Positions 11,348 to 23,362 of a stretch of 64,000 bases of DNA are shown in pieces (the stretch's first letter is position 1; each line of letters opens with the position of its first letter). Under the pieces are notes generated by a model, which searched no databases, had not been told where the DNA came from, and saw only the letters and a program-made list of their open reading frames with translations. The stretch is taken from assembly GCA_034509755.1 (NCBI GenBank), contig CM067539.1:57298513-57362512 (forward strand). Reading direction: 5' to 3'. The stretch is from Anisodus tanguticus. Lineage: Eukaryota; Streptophyta; Magnoliopsida; Solanales; Solanaceae. The translations under genes and the position numbers were made by a program.

Positions 11348-13724
11348 ATGATTGATGAGTTCTCGACGGTGGTGCTTGAATCAATCCTTGTTGAGAATCC
11401 CATCCAATGGTGGATGGACACGGGTGCTACCAGACACATCTGTTCCAATAGAGATACCTTCTCCACATATACACCAGTTATAGACAATAAGCTGTTCATG
11501 GGTAACAACGCTTCCTTTGACGTACTGGTGGTAGGAAAGGTATTCCTAAAGATGACTTCTATAAAGGAGCTCACTCTGAAGGAGGTGATGCATGTCCTTG
11601 AGATTAGGAGAAATTTAATTTCAGGTCATTTATTTGTTAATGCTGGTTTTAGGCTAGTATTTGAGTCCAATAAGTTTGTAATCACCAAGAATGAAACTTT
11701 TGTGGGAAGAGGCTTCGTCTGTGAAGGCATCTTCAAAGTTAACGTCATGTCTGTAATGCATGCAAGCAATAATATTTGAAGTTTCTTCTTACTTGCTTGC
11801 GTCTTCTAATTTATGGCATCATAGATTAGGACATGTTAACTATAAGTCCATCCAAAGGTTAGTTAAGCTGGAGTTGTTGCCGTCTATCGACGTAAACCCT
11901 CAACATAAGTGTGAAAAGTGCGTAGGGGCAAAACTCACAAAATAAGTTATGAACAAAGCTCTCAGGAACCAAGAGTCGTTGACTGCCCGGATCTAGATAT
12001 TTCAGATCTAGTAGACTTCAAAGTGGCTGAATATCCGGAAACTAGTGTTCCAGATTCTCAAAACTTAGAGATTCCAGAGATGGAACCGAGGCGAAGTAAA
12101 AGGGCTAGGAAGGATAAATCCTTCGATCCTAACTTTGTAGCTTATATGGTTTATGACGAACCAAGGACAATTTCTGAAGCATTGTCAACTCCAGAGGCAC
12201 CACTCTAGGAAGAAGCTATTGAGAGTGAAATAGAATCCATTCTGCATAACCATACTTGGGAGTTGGTTGATCCTCTTCCGGGAAATAAACCATTGGGTGG
12301 TAAATGGATACTCAAACAGAAGTATAAAGCAGATGGGTCTATAGATAAGTACAGGCTAGGTTGGTAGTCAAGGGCTATCGACAGAAGGAAGGCCTTGACT
12401 ATTTTGACACGTACTCCCCGGTGTCTAGGATGACGTCCATACGAGTATCCATTGAGATTGTAGCGTTGCGTGACCTTGAGATACATCAAATGGATGCCAA
12501 GACAGCCTTCCTAAATGGTGATTTGGAGAACGTAGCGTTGCGTGACCTTGAGATACATCAAATGGATGCCAAGACAACCCGAGGGTATATGGTTCCAAGG
12601 CAAGAGAAGAAAGTCCGTCGACTTGTCAAATCTCTGTACGGGCTGAAACAGGCCCTGAAGCTATGGCATAAAAAATTTGATAGTACTCTACTATCGAAGG
12701 GTTTCTCCATTAATAAGTGTGACAAATGTGTCTACACGAAAGGTAACTCTGACTCGTTCGTCATGATATGCTTGTACGTAGATGACATGTTGATCACAGG
12801 GATCAGTCCTAGCTTGATCCTAGAGACTAAGAACATATTGAAACAATGCTTCGACATGAAGGATATGTGTATCACAGATGTCATCTTAGGGATAAAGATC
12901 TCTAAGACGTTTGACGAACTGATCTTATATCAGTCTCACTACATTGAGGATATGTTGTGCAAATTCGAGATATTTGACAGGTCGCTTATGAAGTCACCAC
13001 TGGATAGAAATCAAAAGCTTCATAAAAATTGTGGTGCACCCTTATGCCAGGAGAAATATGTACATGTGATTGGGAGTTTGATGTAAATAACAAACTGTAC
13101 CCGACATGATATTGCTTATGCAGTCAACAAGTTGGCTAGGTTTACCCGTAATCCGAGTAATGATCATTGGAAGGCGTTGAATCGGGTACTACGATACTTG
13201 AAATACACGCTAACTTACGGGTTGCATTATTCGAGATATCCAGCTGTAGTAGAGGGGTACAATGATGCAAACTGGATATCTGATATAGTGAACACCAAGT
13301 CCACCAGTGGGTATATATTTACAATTGGTGGTGGGCTGTGTCTTAGAAATCCTCTAAGCAAACATGCATCGCCCGATTCACGATTGAATCAGAGTTTATC
13401 GCTTTAGACAAAGCAGGAGAAGAAGCTGAGTGGCTTTATGATATCTTAGAGGATGTTCCTTGTTGGGACAAACCCGTACCTTCTGTAATGATCCAATGTG
13501 ATAGTCAGTCTGCTATAGAAAGGTCATGGAGTTCTATGTACAATGGCAAGTCTCGTCATATTCGACGGAGACATAAGACCATTAGATAGTTGATCACTAC
13601 GGGTATAATATCCATTGATTATATAAAATCAAAGGATAACATAGTGGACTCGCTGACAAAGGGCTTACCCAAAGATCAGATATTCTGCTTGTCTAGGGGA
13701 ATGGGCTTAAAACCCAAGCTATAA
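11348..13724 (+). pseudogene. E2 pol remnant (protease, HHCC finger, RT, RNase H; integrase core deleted)
   Basis: The protease (11348-11779) keeps its active site as MDTGATRHIC. The HHCC finger follows at 11775-11945 (LWHHRLGHVN ... CEKCVGAK). It then runs directly into the pre-RT linker (RRSKRARKDKSFDP), so the whole DDE integrase core is absent. RT spans about 12205-13084, with QMDAKTAFLNGDLE, SLYGLKQA and the catalytic YVDDMLI. A 72-bp tandem duplication (12460 and 12532) replaces the residues normally following the FLNG motif. A stop at 13084 precedes the RNase H region (13132-13724, YNDANW, CDSQSAIE, DSLTKGLP), which contains a frameshift near 13380. The last recognisable codon is TAA at 13722. 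Confidence 0.88.
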
Positions 13725-14351
13725 GGACCAATATGGTGGTAACCCAACCTTCCTGACTGGAGATCCCAGAAATTAGGTTCAATGGGAAAACTAAGCTGTA
13801 AAGGTTCAGTTGAACGCTTCGGTGGAAGCATGAGCACTTCAAATAGTGATTTCTATAAAGAAACATCAATCCAAAGTCATTCCCGTGATTGACATTAAGT
13901 TCTATCTACAGTGTGGGTAAATATTAAGTTTCCAAAACTTTTAATTATCCTCAACGATTGAGGTTAGGTTTGGGAAAATGTTTAATGGTTCCTAACATTT
14001 GTAAAGTGGGGTATAGCAGGATACCTTGTAGGAGACCACCTATTTAAGTGCGAGGACAGACCACCTCAAATGAACGCACTTAAGAATCCAATAAGTGTCC
14101 ACGGCCACAAAAGACAAAACATTACGAAGAACAGAGTAAGGGAAGTTGTTGTGTTGGTACATTTGACTTGGCTTACACTAAACACTGACAGTTTAAGACA
14201 TCTCTTTCACCGCACAGTAAGTAAGTCCGATGGTATTCAATTATGGAAGGCTCAAAGTGGAAATTACCTATCCAGATGCAACATCACTCCGCTGAAAGAT
14301 TGTTGGAAAAGGCACCATGTGAGTGCGCCAAAATCTCTTTCAAGGGGGGAT
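13725..14351 (+). other. E2 3' untranslated region and polypurine tract
   Basis: About 600 bp without coding potential follow pol. The tract CAAGGGGGGA (14341-14350) directly precedes the 3' LTR and is the likely polypurine tract. A reading frame at 14070-14357 runs over it and is not a gene. Confidence 0.65.
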
Positions 14352-15311
14352 TTTTAGAAATTTACTAATGTGGAATTAAGTTTATCCTATTATTTATGAC
14401 TCAAATAATTGGGGCCCCGCACGTCGGAAAAATCATTTTCACACACGTGCACACGTAGTGCCAATATCGCAAATTTCATCAGTGAAATAGATATTGGTAC
14501 GTAAGTAAAACGTTTGAGACATAGAATGATGGACGGTTATTGGCCAAATGACAAGTATTCCACGTTGGTAAACGAAGGAAGAAGTGTGCGAAGTGTAAGT
14601 TGAAATGAGTCGGAAATCGCCGCGGAGCAGCGAAGGGCCGCAGCGCAGCCCCGTTGGAGCCAAGGCGCCGGAGAGCCTCGGTGCCTCCCAGGCAGTGCCA
14701 TGGCGCTAATTGGGAGTTCAACCACTGGAGCTGAGGCACCGCGATGCTAATTCGTAGAGCCGCGGCGCTTCGGAGAAAGAATGTTGCGACGTGAAGATGA
14801 AAAGTTATGACTTTTGGGCTGGTTTTGAAGCATTGAATCTCCATTATTTGGCACATGAATTCAACCATTATTTGGCTGAATGTAACCCCTCAATAAGTGT
14901 CATTACATGGCTATTGAAGGCCATTAGTTGGGTAGTTGATGGGTCATCTCCTTACACTATAAATTGAGGCCTTTGGCTCAATTGTTCAACACACTTAAGA
15001 TATTTTTCTGAAATCTTCTTCTTCCTCTCTAGCAAATTTTCTAAATTCAAAGTTCTTCAAGAGTAACACTTGAGTTTCCTTTGCTCATTTGTTAAGTTGA
15101 TGTTGTATCTTGGGAGACTATTGCCCGACACCGTAAAAGGGTATATACGAGGCAATCTTGTCTTAAAGACAGAGTGACATCACTCGACTCAGCAAATCAC
15201 AAGGAGTTTGTAACGTTCTTGATTCCAGTTTGTTGTAATCTTTAGTTTATCCTTTCTAGCAATTTGTAATATTTACTTACTTCCCGTTTTCTGCAATTGT
15301 TGTAACCCACA
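14352..15311 (+). repeat. E2 3' LTR
   Basis: At 960 bp it probably represents the native LTR length, without the insert seen in the 5' copy. Its first bases read TTTTAGAAATT against TGTTGGAAATT in the 5' copy, so the terminal TG is mutated. It ends AACCCACA at 15311. A TATAAAT box is at 14958-14964. The GC-rich palindromes are at about 14612-14775. Confidence 0.9.
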
Positions 15312-15443
15312 TAATATATTTATACATGTATGTGTATTCAATGAGTATAAAATAAAGAAAAGTTAATGTAGTTTTTTCTAGCTTTTATTGATTTGGCTCT
15401 AACAATATGTAACAAACTTTTTACAACTTATTTATTCTACGTG

Positions 15444-17000
15444 TGTAACGACTCGCCTAGTGGTTTTGAGCTTTTAAATTAGAATTCCCCCAAAATATCC
15501 TTATCGTGGCTTCATTTATGCATACATGACTTGCGGAAATGGGTGGCGCGGTTTTCGAGACAATCATGCAGATTTTGAATTGATTTTAGTAAATTTGGAA
15601 GTTTCTAAGTTAAAGAAAGGGAAGAGTTTGACCAATGTCAAACTTGGGGATAAATGCGTCATTTCTAAAGTTTCATCAATTTCATTAGATTCGGATTGTC
15701 ATTTATGACTTAGTCGAGCCATTGGTTCGGGTCTTGAGGCGTTCGGGTGTGATTTGGATAGTTGGGTGGAAATATAGAATTTTAGAAGTAAGAGTTGATC
15801 TTGATCAACATAGGGTAAAGGAGACATTTTCAGAAATTTTGAGTGCGCGAGTGAGTCCGAAGTGTGTTTTAGGATTGAAATGCATATTTGGTTTGGGGCC
15901 GGCAGGTTTCAAATAAATTTAAAGTGTCAGATCGAGAATTTGAGAAACTAGATTTTTCTGGTTTCAGCTGTTGCTGAAGTCCTTCTACGTGATCGCATAG
16001 GAAGGACCATCGCGAGAGAGTGGGGGGCAGAGAGTCGCGACCGTGGTCTCTCTCGCGTTCGCGTAAGGGACAGGGGGCTGTGTCGACTGGTTCATCGCTT
16101 TAGTAATAGGCTTGTTACGATCGCAATAGGCTTGGTCGGGGTAGACTGCGATCGCGAGTTGGGCCTCGCGGCTGCGAAGGGTAATGGACCAGGGCAGATT
16201 TAAAAAACCCCATTTTGACTTCATCTTCCCCAAAACACATTTTTAGAGTTAGAGAGCTCGGATGTTTTGTGATTTTAAGTGCCATTTTCAAAATTCTTTA
16301 TTGGGGTAAGACCTTAACTCTAATTTAAGCATTTATTTATGATTCCAATCATTATTTTCTAATTTTCACCATGATTTCAAGATAGAAAACAAGAGATTTT
16401 CATGAATTTAGGTTAAGCTTAAATTAGTGAAATTGAAAGACCATTTGTGATTAGAACTTCGTGATTTTTAAGATTATGACTATCTAGACTATGGGTAACA
16501 TGATTTTAAGTTCAATTTCTGATTTTGACCTTCTGTGCTTGGGGGTGAGGTTTTGGGTTGACTTTTGAACCTGAAACATTTGTATAGCAATATGGGTATC
16601 GATAGCTTCGTATTCTCATGTAGATACCATATTTGAATAGAGTGGCCTCGTTTGGAGGAAAGACCACAGAGTGACTCTTCGGCTTCGGATGCAAGAAAGT
16701 TGAGACTTACTAGACCCTTTATGTAATGTTATGTATTTGTTTAAGTAATTAAGGGATATAATGGATAATTAAAGGTCCCGTACTTGTGAGGTTATGAGCA
16801 CTTGTGCGGGTATCGATTTATATGTATGGGTAATTAAAATACAACGTAATTATACTTGTGACAGAGACTATGTGTTTAGCTTTCAGGCATTGGAGGTGGT
16901 ACATAAATCTACTAGGTTGGTATGGATGTTGCTTATTTGGGCTATGTTAGCCATGATTGATTGACTTTCGTGAATGTTGAATTGGCATGCATTTATCACT
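15444..17000 (+). repeat. Gypsy-like LTR remnant (tentative)
   Basis: The start TGTAACGACTCG, followed by GTGGTTTTGAGC, resembles the TGTAACGACCCG start of common gypsy LTRs in solanaceous genomes. A block rich in CGCGATCGCG-type palindromes lies at 15990-16200, as in such LTRs. No gypsy pol was found beside it, so it may be a solo or truncated LTR. The right boundary is uncertain. Recognition is from memory of the family style. Confidence 0.4.
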
Positions 17001-19149
17001 CCAAATCTCGTCTAAACTACAAAAGAAGAATTTAGCCTGATAAATTGAATTGATATTGTGCATTTGCATAGTGTACACATATACATCTCATTCATTCATG
17101 ATATTATTAGCATCTAATTGTTTGGATATGAGGAAAGGGGCCAAAGAGGCCAAATTTGAATATAGTACATGGCCATTTCAATCTTACATCTATATCACTC
17201 ACTTGTCGGCTAATAAAGGCTAACACAGTCATCATTTGACTTAAGGTTAGTTCCTCGTTAGGAACCAATGATTCCTTTCCCGAATGTGCCATGGTACCTA
17301 TTTAAGACACTCAAAAAAGCAAACAAACACGTTAGGTTAGTGAAAATTAACTCACAAATCCCTCAAGTATGTGCACCATTGATTGCCTCATAAATTATTT
17401 CGCCAATGATTGAACTTTAGTTAGTTCGATAAGTCATAGGGGTTCAATTGCTACTCTTGGCCGGAATAGATTATTGTTTGACTCGATGAACAAACGATTC
17501 GACTCAAACTAATAAACTTGATTCAATAAGTTGCAACGAAGTTAAAAAAAGAAAAGAACAAAAGAACTAGCACGAAAGAAGATTAACGCTCAAGGTCTAG
17601 CTAATCACTTAGTAAGATCAGTTACAAGTGTTAACTAGTTTAGATGATCAAAGAAATGGAAAGAAAATCCAAATGAAACGAATTTTTAAGTCAAAAACCT
17701 GAAAAAAGGCGATCTGCTAACCCTGTGGAGAATCTGAGAATCGTAGACACAGTCTGCTATTCGCAGATGGTGCTGGAGGATCTAAAAAGTTTCTGTTGAA
17801 GTTTGTTGTTCCAACTGCGATTCGCAGTTAGTGTATGCGACACAACCTGCGATTGGCAGGTTGTGCTTTCACTACACAACTTTGTGACGTCAAATCTTTT
17901 TGGGATCCGTATTCTGGGTCTTTTTCTGAGTTTTCTAACGACTTGGGCCTACTTTTTCTGATAGTTTACCTCTTTTGGCCCAAAAACACCTTTTTAACTT
18001 GAATTTAGGTTTTAGAAGATCAAATGACACCTTTTAGCTTCTTCTTTCTCAAGAACTCGTTAAAGGTCTTCAAGAACACTTGAAAAAAATTAAAAAAATT
18101 CAGATCTTCAATCCTTCTTCAATTCACCCCAAATTTCAGATTCACATTCTTCTTTAATAGGAGAACAAATCCCAATAGTTTCTAAGCTTCAATTCCCCTT
18201 CTTCTCAAGACTTACCTCAAGCTCTTGAAGTTATTCAATGGCCAACAATGGTGAAAGACTCAAAAGACTTGAAACTTGAGATTTAGACTCTCATAACACT
18301 AAGAAACTCAAATATAACACTAGAATCAACAAATAAACAAAAATAAGATTTTGATTTTTTGAACTCTAGAACATTTTTTTTCTTGTAGTAATCAAAACCC
18401 AAGACAAGGATTGTAGAAACAACCATTTAATCAAACTCTGATAATAATTGATGCAATATTAATTATGAAATGAAAATAAAACAAGATAAAAAGGTAGACA
18501 TAATAAAATGGAATAAAGAACAACCCAAAGTATGTTAAACAAAGGACCTCAATTGATTAACCAAGACAAGCACCTAACTTATGAGATAGACCTCAAGGGA
18601 ATGAATCCCAAGAAACCTATCTTTCCTAAGTAAAGTTCAACCAAAAGCTTAACAAGCTCTCAAAACTCTCAAAGAGTAGTAAGTTCAATATTCAAGATAA
18701 TCTAAGGAAAGAAATGGACTAAGTTTCTTATTTATAGTCTAGGACTAGATTATTACACAAAAGGCCCAAAAGCAACACCCTTTAATTACAAAATAACCAA
18801 AATGCCAGTCTGTTGCAGTCCGCTTCTCAACTTGTGACTCGCAGATATGGTTTGTGGCATGATTTGTGATTCGCAGGTAATGCCCTTCAGTTCCTTCAGC
18901 TTCTGCGATGTCCTTGCTTCATCTGCGGTCCGCAACCTCAACCTGTGACACCATCCGTGATTCATAAATGGTAGTTTTCTTACCATATGTTATCCTTTTG
19001 CCTTCCCATGAAATCATGAGCACTTGAAAACTCCGGGATGACTTCATAGTTAACTCAAGAACCTGTATCTTCATGAACAACCCTTGAAGAACTTGGAGTT
19101 CACGAGATTGACTCATCGTGAATGTTCTTGAGACAACTCGGATTGTATC
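17001..19149. other. Repeat-like intergenic DNA, no gene seen
   Basis: No coding region is recognisable. Two patches carry TGCGATTCGCAG-like palindromic motifs, at 17700-17880 and 18815-18960, reminiscent of GC-palindrome patches in LTRs. They could be remnants of further LTR elements, but no ends were found. Confidence 0.4.
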
Positions 19150-21005
19150 AACTAACAACCTCTTCTATCACAATCACCAGCACCACCACTATTGTCAACT
19201 ACCAGCCACCACCACCAACCACATTTGCAATTACAACCACTACTATTAGTAGCTACCATATCTATCACCCCCATTATTAAAATTATATCAACAACCGCCC
19301 GCCGTCGTAACCACCACCACCGTCGTTGTCGCCGCCACAACCACTATCGCGATTAATTCTTACTACCAATCACATCTACCATCATAACTAGCACAGCCAC
19401 CAACGCCTATCGTCAACCACCACACATTCTTCAGCTATCACCACCAACACCGCTAATTACTAACATCAACCAACTCCACCATCACAACCACCACACACTT
19501 AAAAAATTATAAAAATGAAACGATTCAATTTGAAAAGCAAAGGGCGATTGATCAAGACCACCACCATCGCGCCAGTCACTACAACACCAACCACCTCCAC
19601 CATCACAACTATCACCACCACGACCGCCACTACAAAGCATCTCCATAATCACTAACAAATATAAATATTTTATGTTCTTATCAAATAATAATTTTATTTT
19701 ATAGATTTATATTTATTTTCTAATATTTAGTTTTTTTATTAGAATTACATAATTATTATGTTTAAATAAATACATTATACAGATTTAGATGTTGAAAACA
19801 AATAGTCTTAATCATTTAATGTTTAGATTTAAAGACAACATCTTAATCATTCAGACGTGTATTCAGATTCACACGTCTTAACTTAATGAAAATGAAATGA
19901 TCTGAATAGGTCTTAATCGTTATGATCTTGAACAAAGTCTTAATATTATTAAGACGTATTTTTGCATGAATAATTTTTATTAACACTTTGTCCACAACCA
20001 CCAGCTCCACCCCCACCCCTTCTCCACCTCTCACCCCACCACCACTAACCACATCTACCATCACAACCACCCTGTCAGCCACCCCCACCCTCTCAACCCT
20101 CACCCTTTCACGCCAGTGTCCCTCACCACCCATTACCACTAACCACTTCTGGCATCACTTCACTACTGTCAACCATCACTACTCTCACCCTCCCAACCCC
20201 TTCACAACATCCATCCCACCCCACCTTCACTATCCCCAACCTCACCAACCCACATACCTAACCCTGTTCACCCATTATTCACCCCACTCTCGACCCCCAC
20301 CCACCTTACCCCACTCCACCACCAGTATATCTATGTCATTATAACAACCACCAGTACCTTCGTCAACCATCAATCACCACTACCAACTACTTCCGTTATC
20401 AAAATTATCATCGCTGAAAATCACTACTGTCAATCGCTATCGTACCTACCACCTCCATGATTATAATTATATCTACAGTCACCGCCACCTTCGCCACCAC
20501 CACCGTCGTTACTGTCGTCGCCGCCACCATTATCAGCCATTACAACCACTGCGGCTAATCCGTACTACCAACCACCTCTACCATCATAACTAGCACCGCC
20601 GTTAACTACCACCAACACCATCCTCAACCACTACACATTCTTTAGCCACCACCATCAACACCGTCAATTACTAACATCAACCAACTCCACTATCACAACC
20701 ACACCTCCACTATTACAACTATCAACACCGCCACTAATAAAAATTAGCTGCACCATTACTAGTGAGTATAAATATTTCATTTTTTATCAATAATAATTTT
20801 ATATTATTAGATTTATATTTATTTTCTACGTAATATTTTTTATTTGAATTATATATTTATTATATTAAATAAATACATTATACACATTCAAATGTTGAAA
20901 AATAAACGGTCTTAATCATTTAGTGTACAGATTTAATGATAACATTATTCTGATATACATTCAAATTCACAGCTTTTAATCTTAATGAAAATAATGTCTT
21001 AGTTG
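19150..21005. repeat. CCA/CAC-rich DNA with a diverged ~1.1-kb tandem duplication
   Basis: Blocks at about 19150-19640 and 19990-20760 consist of imperfect ACC/CAC trinucleotides. Unit A (about 19240-19900) and unit B (about 20440-21000) align in order: the motif CTACCATCATAACTAGCAC, then CTAACATCAACCAACTCCAC, then an AT-rich tail with AGATTTATATTTATTTTCTA and TCTTAATCATTTA. The offset is ~1.2 kb at the left and ~1.1 kb at the right. A Thr/Pro-rich reading frame at 19988-20344 is a by-product of the repeat. Confidence 0.8.
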
Positions 21006-22525
21006 CGTTTTAGTGACGCCTGTTCTAATTTACATCCTGGAAGAGGCTGATGATGCTCTGTAACAGGTGCAAGTAAGCTTTTATTTTCTGATTATTTTCC
21101 ACTTACGATCCTTGAATACTGAATTATTATAAAAAGAAGAAAAAGGATCCATTATGGACCATATTTATGTTTTACTTTGCATGAGAGCAAGTGGTATTGG
21201 CTTTCCAAATTATTACTATTTCTTTAGCAATTTTGTAGTCCGTGGTCTGTCCCTGCTTGAGATAGTTGAAATGAGACTTGACTTGAAAGCAAATTTATTT
21301 ATATATGCATTCAAAAAGTTGCACTCCATCAAATTAAAAGGATGGAGCGAGCTTTCTTTCACGTCATCATACCATCATCATGACTTCTCTGTTCTATACT
21401 GGAAGTGCGATCCGAATTTCCAACTCCTAATTCTCGTATTTCTACTGTCCAGGTTAAGTTGTTTGACTGAATAGAATTTAAGAATGAAATTAATATTTCT
21501 TAAATTTGTGATTTAAAATATGTCATAGTGTGTCGCTAATATATCATTTCATTAAAAATAAAATAAAAAATTTATAATTAAATTTTTATTAAATATAGAA
21601 TTTTTTTTTTTTAGCACTTATTAAAAAAAAAGAATGTCACATAAATTAGGTTGCGATATAAATTGAGTTGTCGGAAATACTTCTTTCATTCCAATTTATG
21701 TGAGATTGTTCAAATTTTAAGAGTTAATTTTTTTAAAAGAAATTTTAATTGTGAATTTATATTTGGAATCTATAAGGTTTTTTAAAATAAAATTTATATA
21801 CTTAAGAATTACGTAGAAAATATATTAAATTATAATAATTAATAATTATATTTAAAATACATATAAAATTAGCAGTCAAAGAAAATTTGTTTGAAACTCA
21901 AAGTTCCAAAGATATTTAACATAAATTGAGATGAAAGGAATAATTTCTTTCTCTTTTCTCTTTACGTTAAGGAGTATGTTCTTTGCAGCCTGACTCGTCG
22001 GGGGGTTGGGGTGGGGGTGAAGACATGGGACATAAATTTGCATGTGCATGTGGTATAATGAGTAGTAATGTCAGTCCATGCATGTGATTGAAACGAAATG
22101 ACACAAGTGGACTTTTAAAATGTAATCGTACTCATAAGTCACAACTTATCATATACTACTACTATTCGTCACTAGCTAAATAAGCAAATACTTTCTAAAT
22201 TTCAAGTTATGTATTTCAGTTTCTTCTCTAAAGTATTTTTTTTTAAAATACTATTTTTAATAGAGAAAATGGTCAGAGATCCTTTAACTAGTAGAAATAC
22301 ATATGATTTTTGATCCAACACTGCCCCTAAACTATTAGAAATAGGTCAAAATGTCCTTAAGTAAGTAAACTGATCTAATTATGCTCAGATGCCTTAACAG
22401 ATCTCTAATTCTGGTGAGTATCTGTTACTTTCCGTCGACTATTTCATGAGCACCTGAACTATTTCATAAGTATCTATTATCTTCCGCCTATATATATATA
22501 TCGAATAACTACATCAACAACAATT
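21006..22525. other. Intergenic spacer with one MITE
   Basis: No gene is supported. A 106-codon frame at 21154-21474 has no recognisable domain and sits in repeat-rich DNA. Short (TA)n and G-rich runs are present, at about 22490 and 22000. Confidence 0.4.
21680..21940. mobile_element. Stowaway-like MITE
   Basis: Terminal inverted repeats of about 22 bp pair CTTTCATTCCAATTTATGT (left) with the reverse complement of ACATAAATTGAGATGAAAG (right). The element is flanked by TA on both sides (21678-21679, 21941-21942), is about 260 bp and AT-rich, and is non-coding. Confidence 0.75.
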
Positions 22526-22912
22526 GTGTTGTACTGTGTGAAGGATCTAAAGAAAGTTGTGGCCTGTGGGCCTCTATTTTTTTTGCGTGTCCTTTCTCAT
22601 CACAAGTATGGACCAAGTTGCTACTATGGCAAGGGATTTCCAGCTAGAGCAGCACTTAACTGGCAACATGAGATGGCATGGGCTATATCCCATTGTAGAG
22701 GGAGGAACTCGACTGCTGAAATATATCGAATGACTTTGGTTGGCTGTATTTACTATAATTGGCAAGAGAGAAATCACAGAATTTTTCAAGGAAGGAAAAA
22801 GACTGTGCATGCACTAATTCGATCCATTGTTCAAGAGGTACATTATAGAAGATCCAAATGGCCTAGATTGTTTCGGAGGCTGCAGGAGCTAAACTACTAC
22901 CCAGATGGCTAA
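22526..22912 (+). pseudogene. LINE reverse-transcriptase zinc-binding tail (zf-RVT) remnant
   Basis: The 128-codon frame includes MAWAISHCRGRNSTAEIYRM and YNWQERNHRIFQGRKKT. This is the signature of the zf-RVT region at the C-terminus of plant non-LTR retrotransposon ORF2 proteins. No reverse transcriptase precedes it, so it is a 5'-truncated or deleted LINE copy. It ends in a stop at about 22912 without an obvious poly(A) tail. Confidence 0.75.
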
Positions 22913-23041
22913 GTAGAGGTAGTTATATGAGATAGAAGTATAGATGTTTGCTAAGTTTGGCAAGGCTGGGACTCTGTCCAGACCTGCCTAGTTTTAATAC
23001 TCTGCTCTTTATAAACATTACTAGTAATTTTTTTTTATATT

Positions 23042-23210
23042 TACTATTAACGAATATTCTCCATATATTCCCGATATATTGTGTAATTATGAGTGTTGTA
23101 TAATTATGGTAGATTAAGATCCTTACTGTATTAAGATTCCACCTTTTACACATTATATATATTTGTATTAATGAGAAAGACTCCCGAAGGGAGATTAATA
23201 CAATCTTACA
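23042..23210 (+). repeat. E3 5' LTR (169 bp)
   Basis: It aligns with the reverse complement of both E4 LTRs, sharing GTGTTGTATAATTATGGTAG, ATATATATTTGTATTAATGA and GAGATTAATACAATCTTACA. Such short LTRs are typical of this copia lineage. Confidence 0.85.
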
Positions 23211-23362
23211 TGTTATCAAGAGTCTAAACCTAAACCCTATTCCTTCTTCTTTTTCTCACACGCCGCACCCCCCTCCCCCTTCGGTTTATCCTAAACCGGC
23301 GGCCACAACCAAAAGTTCCGACGACATCTCCTCCTCTTCCTTCATTCAAATAATCCACTATA

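Larger units (their letters stand above)
8903..15311 (+). mobile_element. E2: Ty1/copia LTR retrotransposon with intact TSD, decayed
   Basis: Two LTRs (8903-10384 and 14352-15311) enclose gag and pol in copia order on the plus strand. The element is flanked by a perfect 5-bp direct repeat, TAATA at 8898-8902 and 15312-15316, so both outer boundaries are firm. The integrase core is missing, and gag and pol carry stops and frameshifts. No convincing tRNA-Met primer site follows the 5' LTR; the sequence there is TTTTAAGACAAGATTG. Confidence 0.92.

Noticed and set aside
14439..14868. Minus-strand frames in the E2 LTRs (also 9382-9853)
   Set aside because: They lie inside LTRs and are kept open by the GC-rich palindrome block.
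19988..20344. Thr/Pro-rich frame that looks like a cell-wall protein
   Set aside because: Product of the CCA trinucleotide repeat; no signal peptide, and no repeat motif beyond composition.
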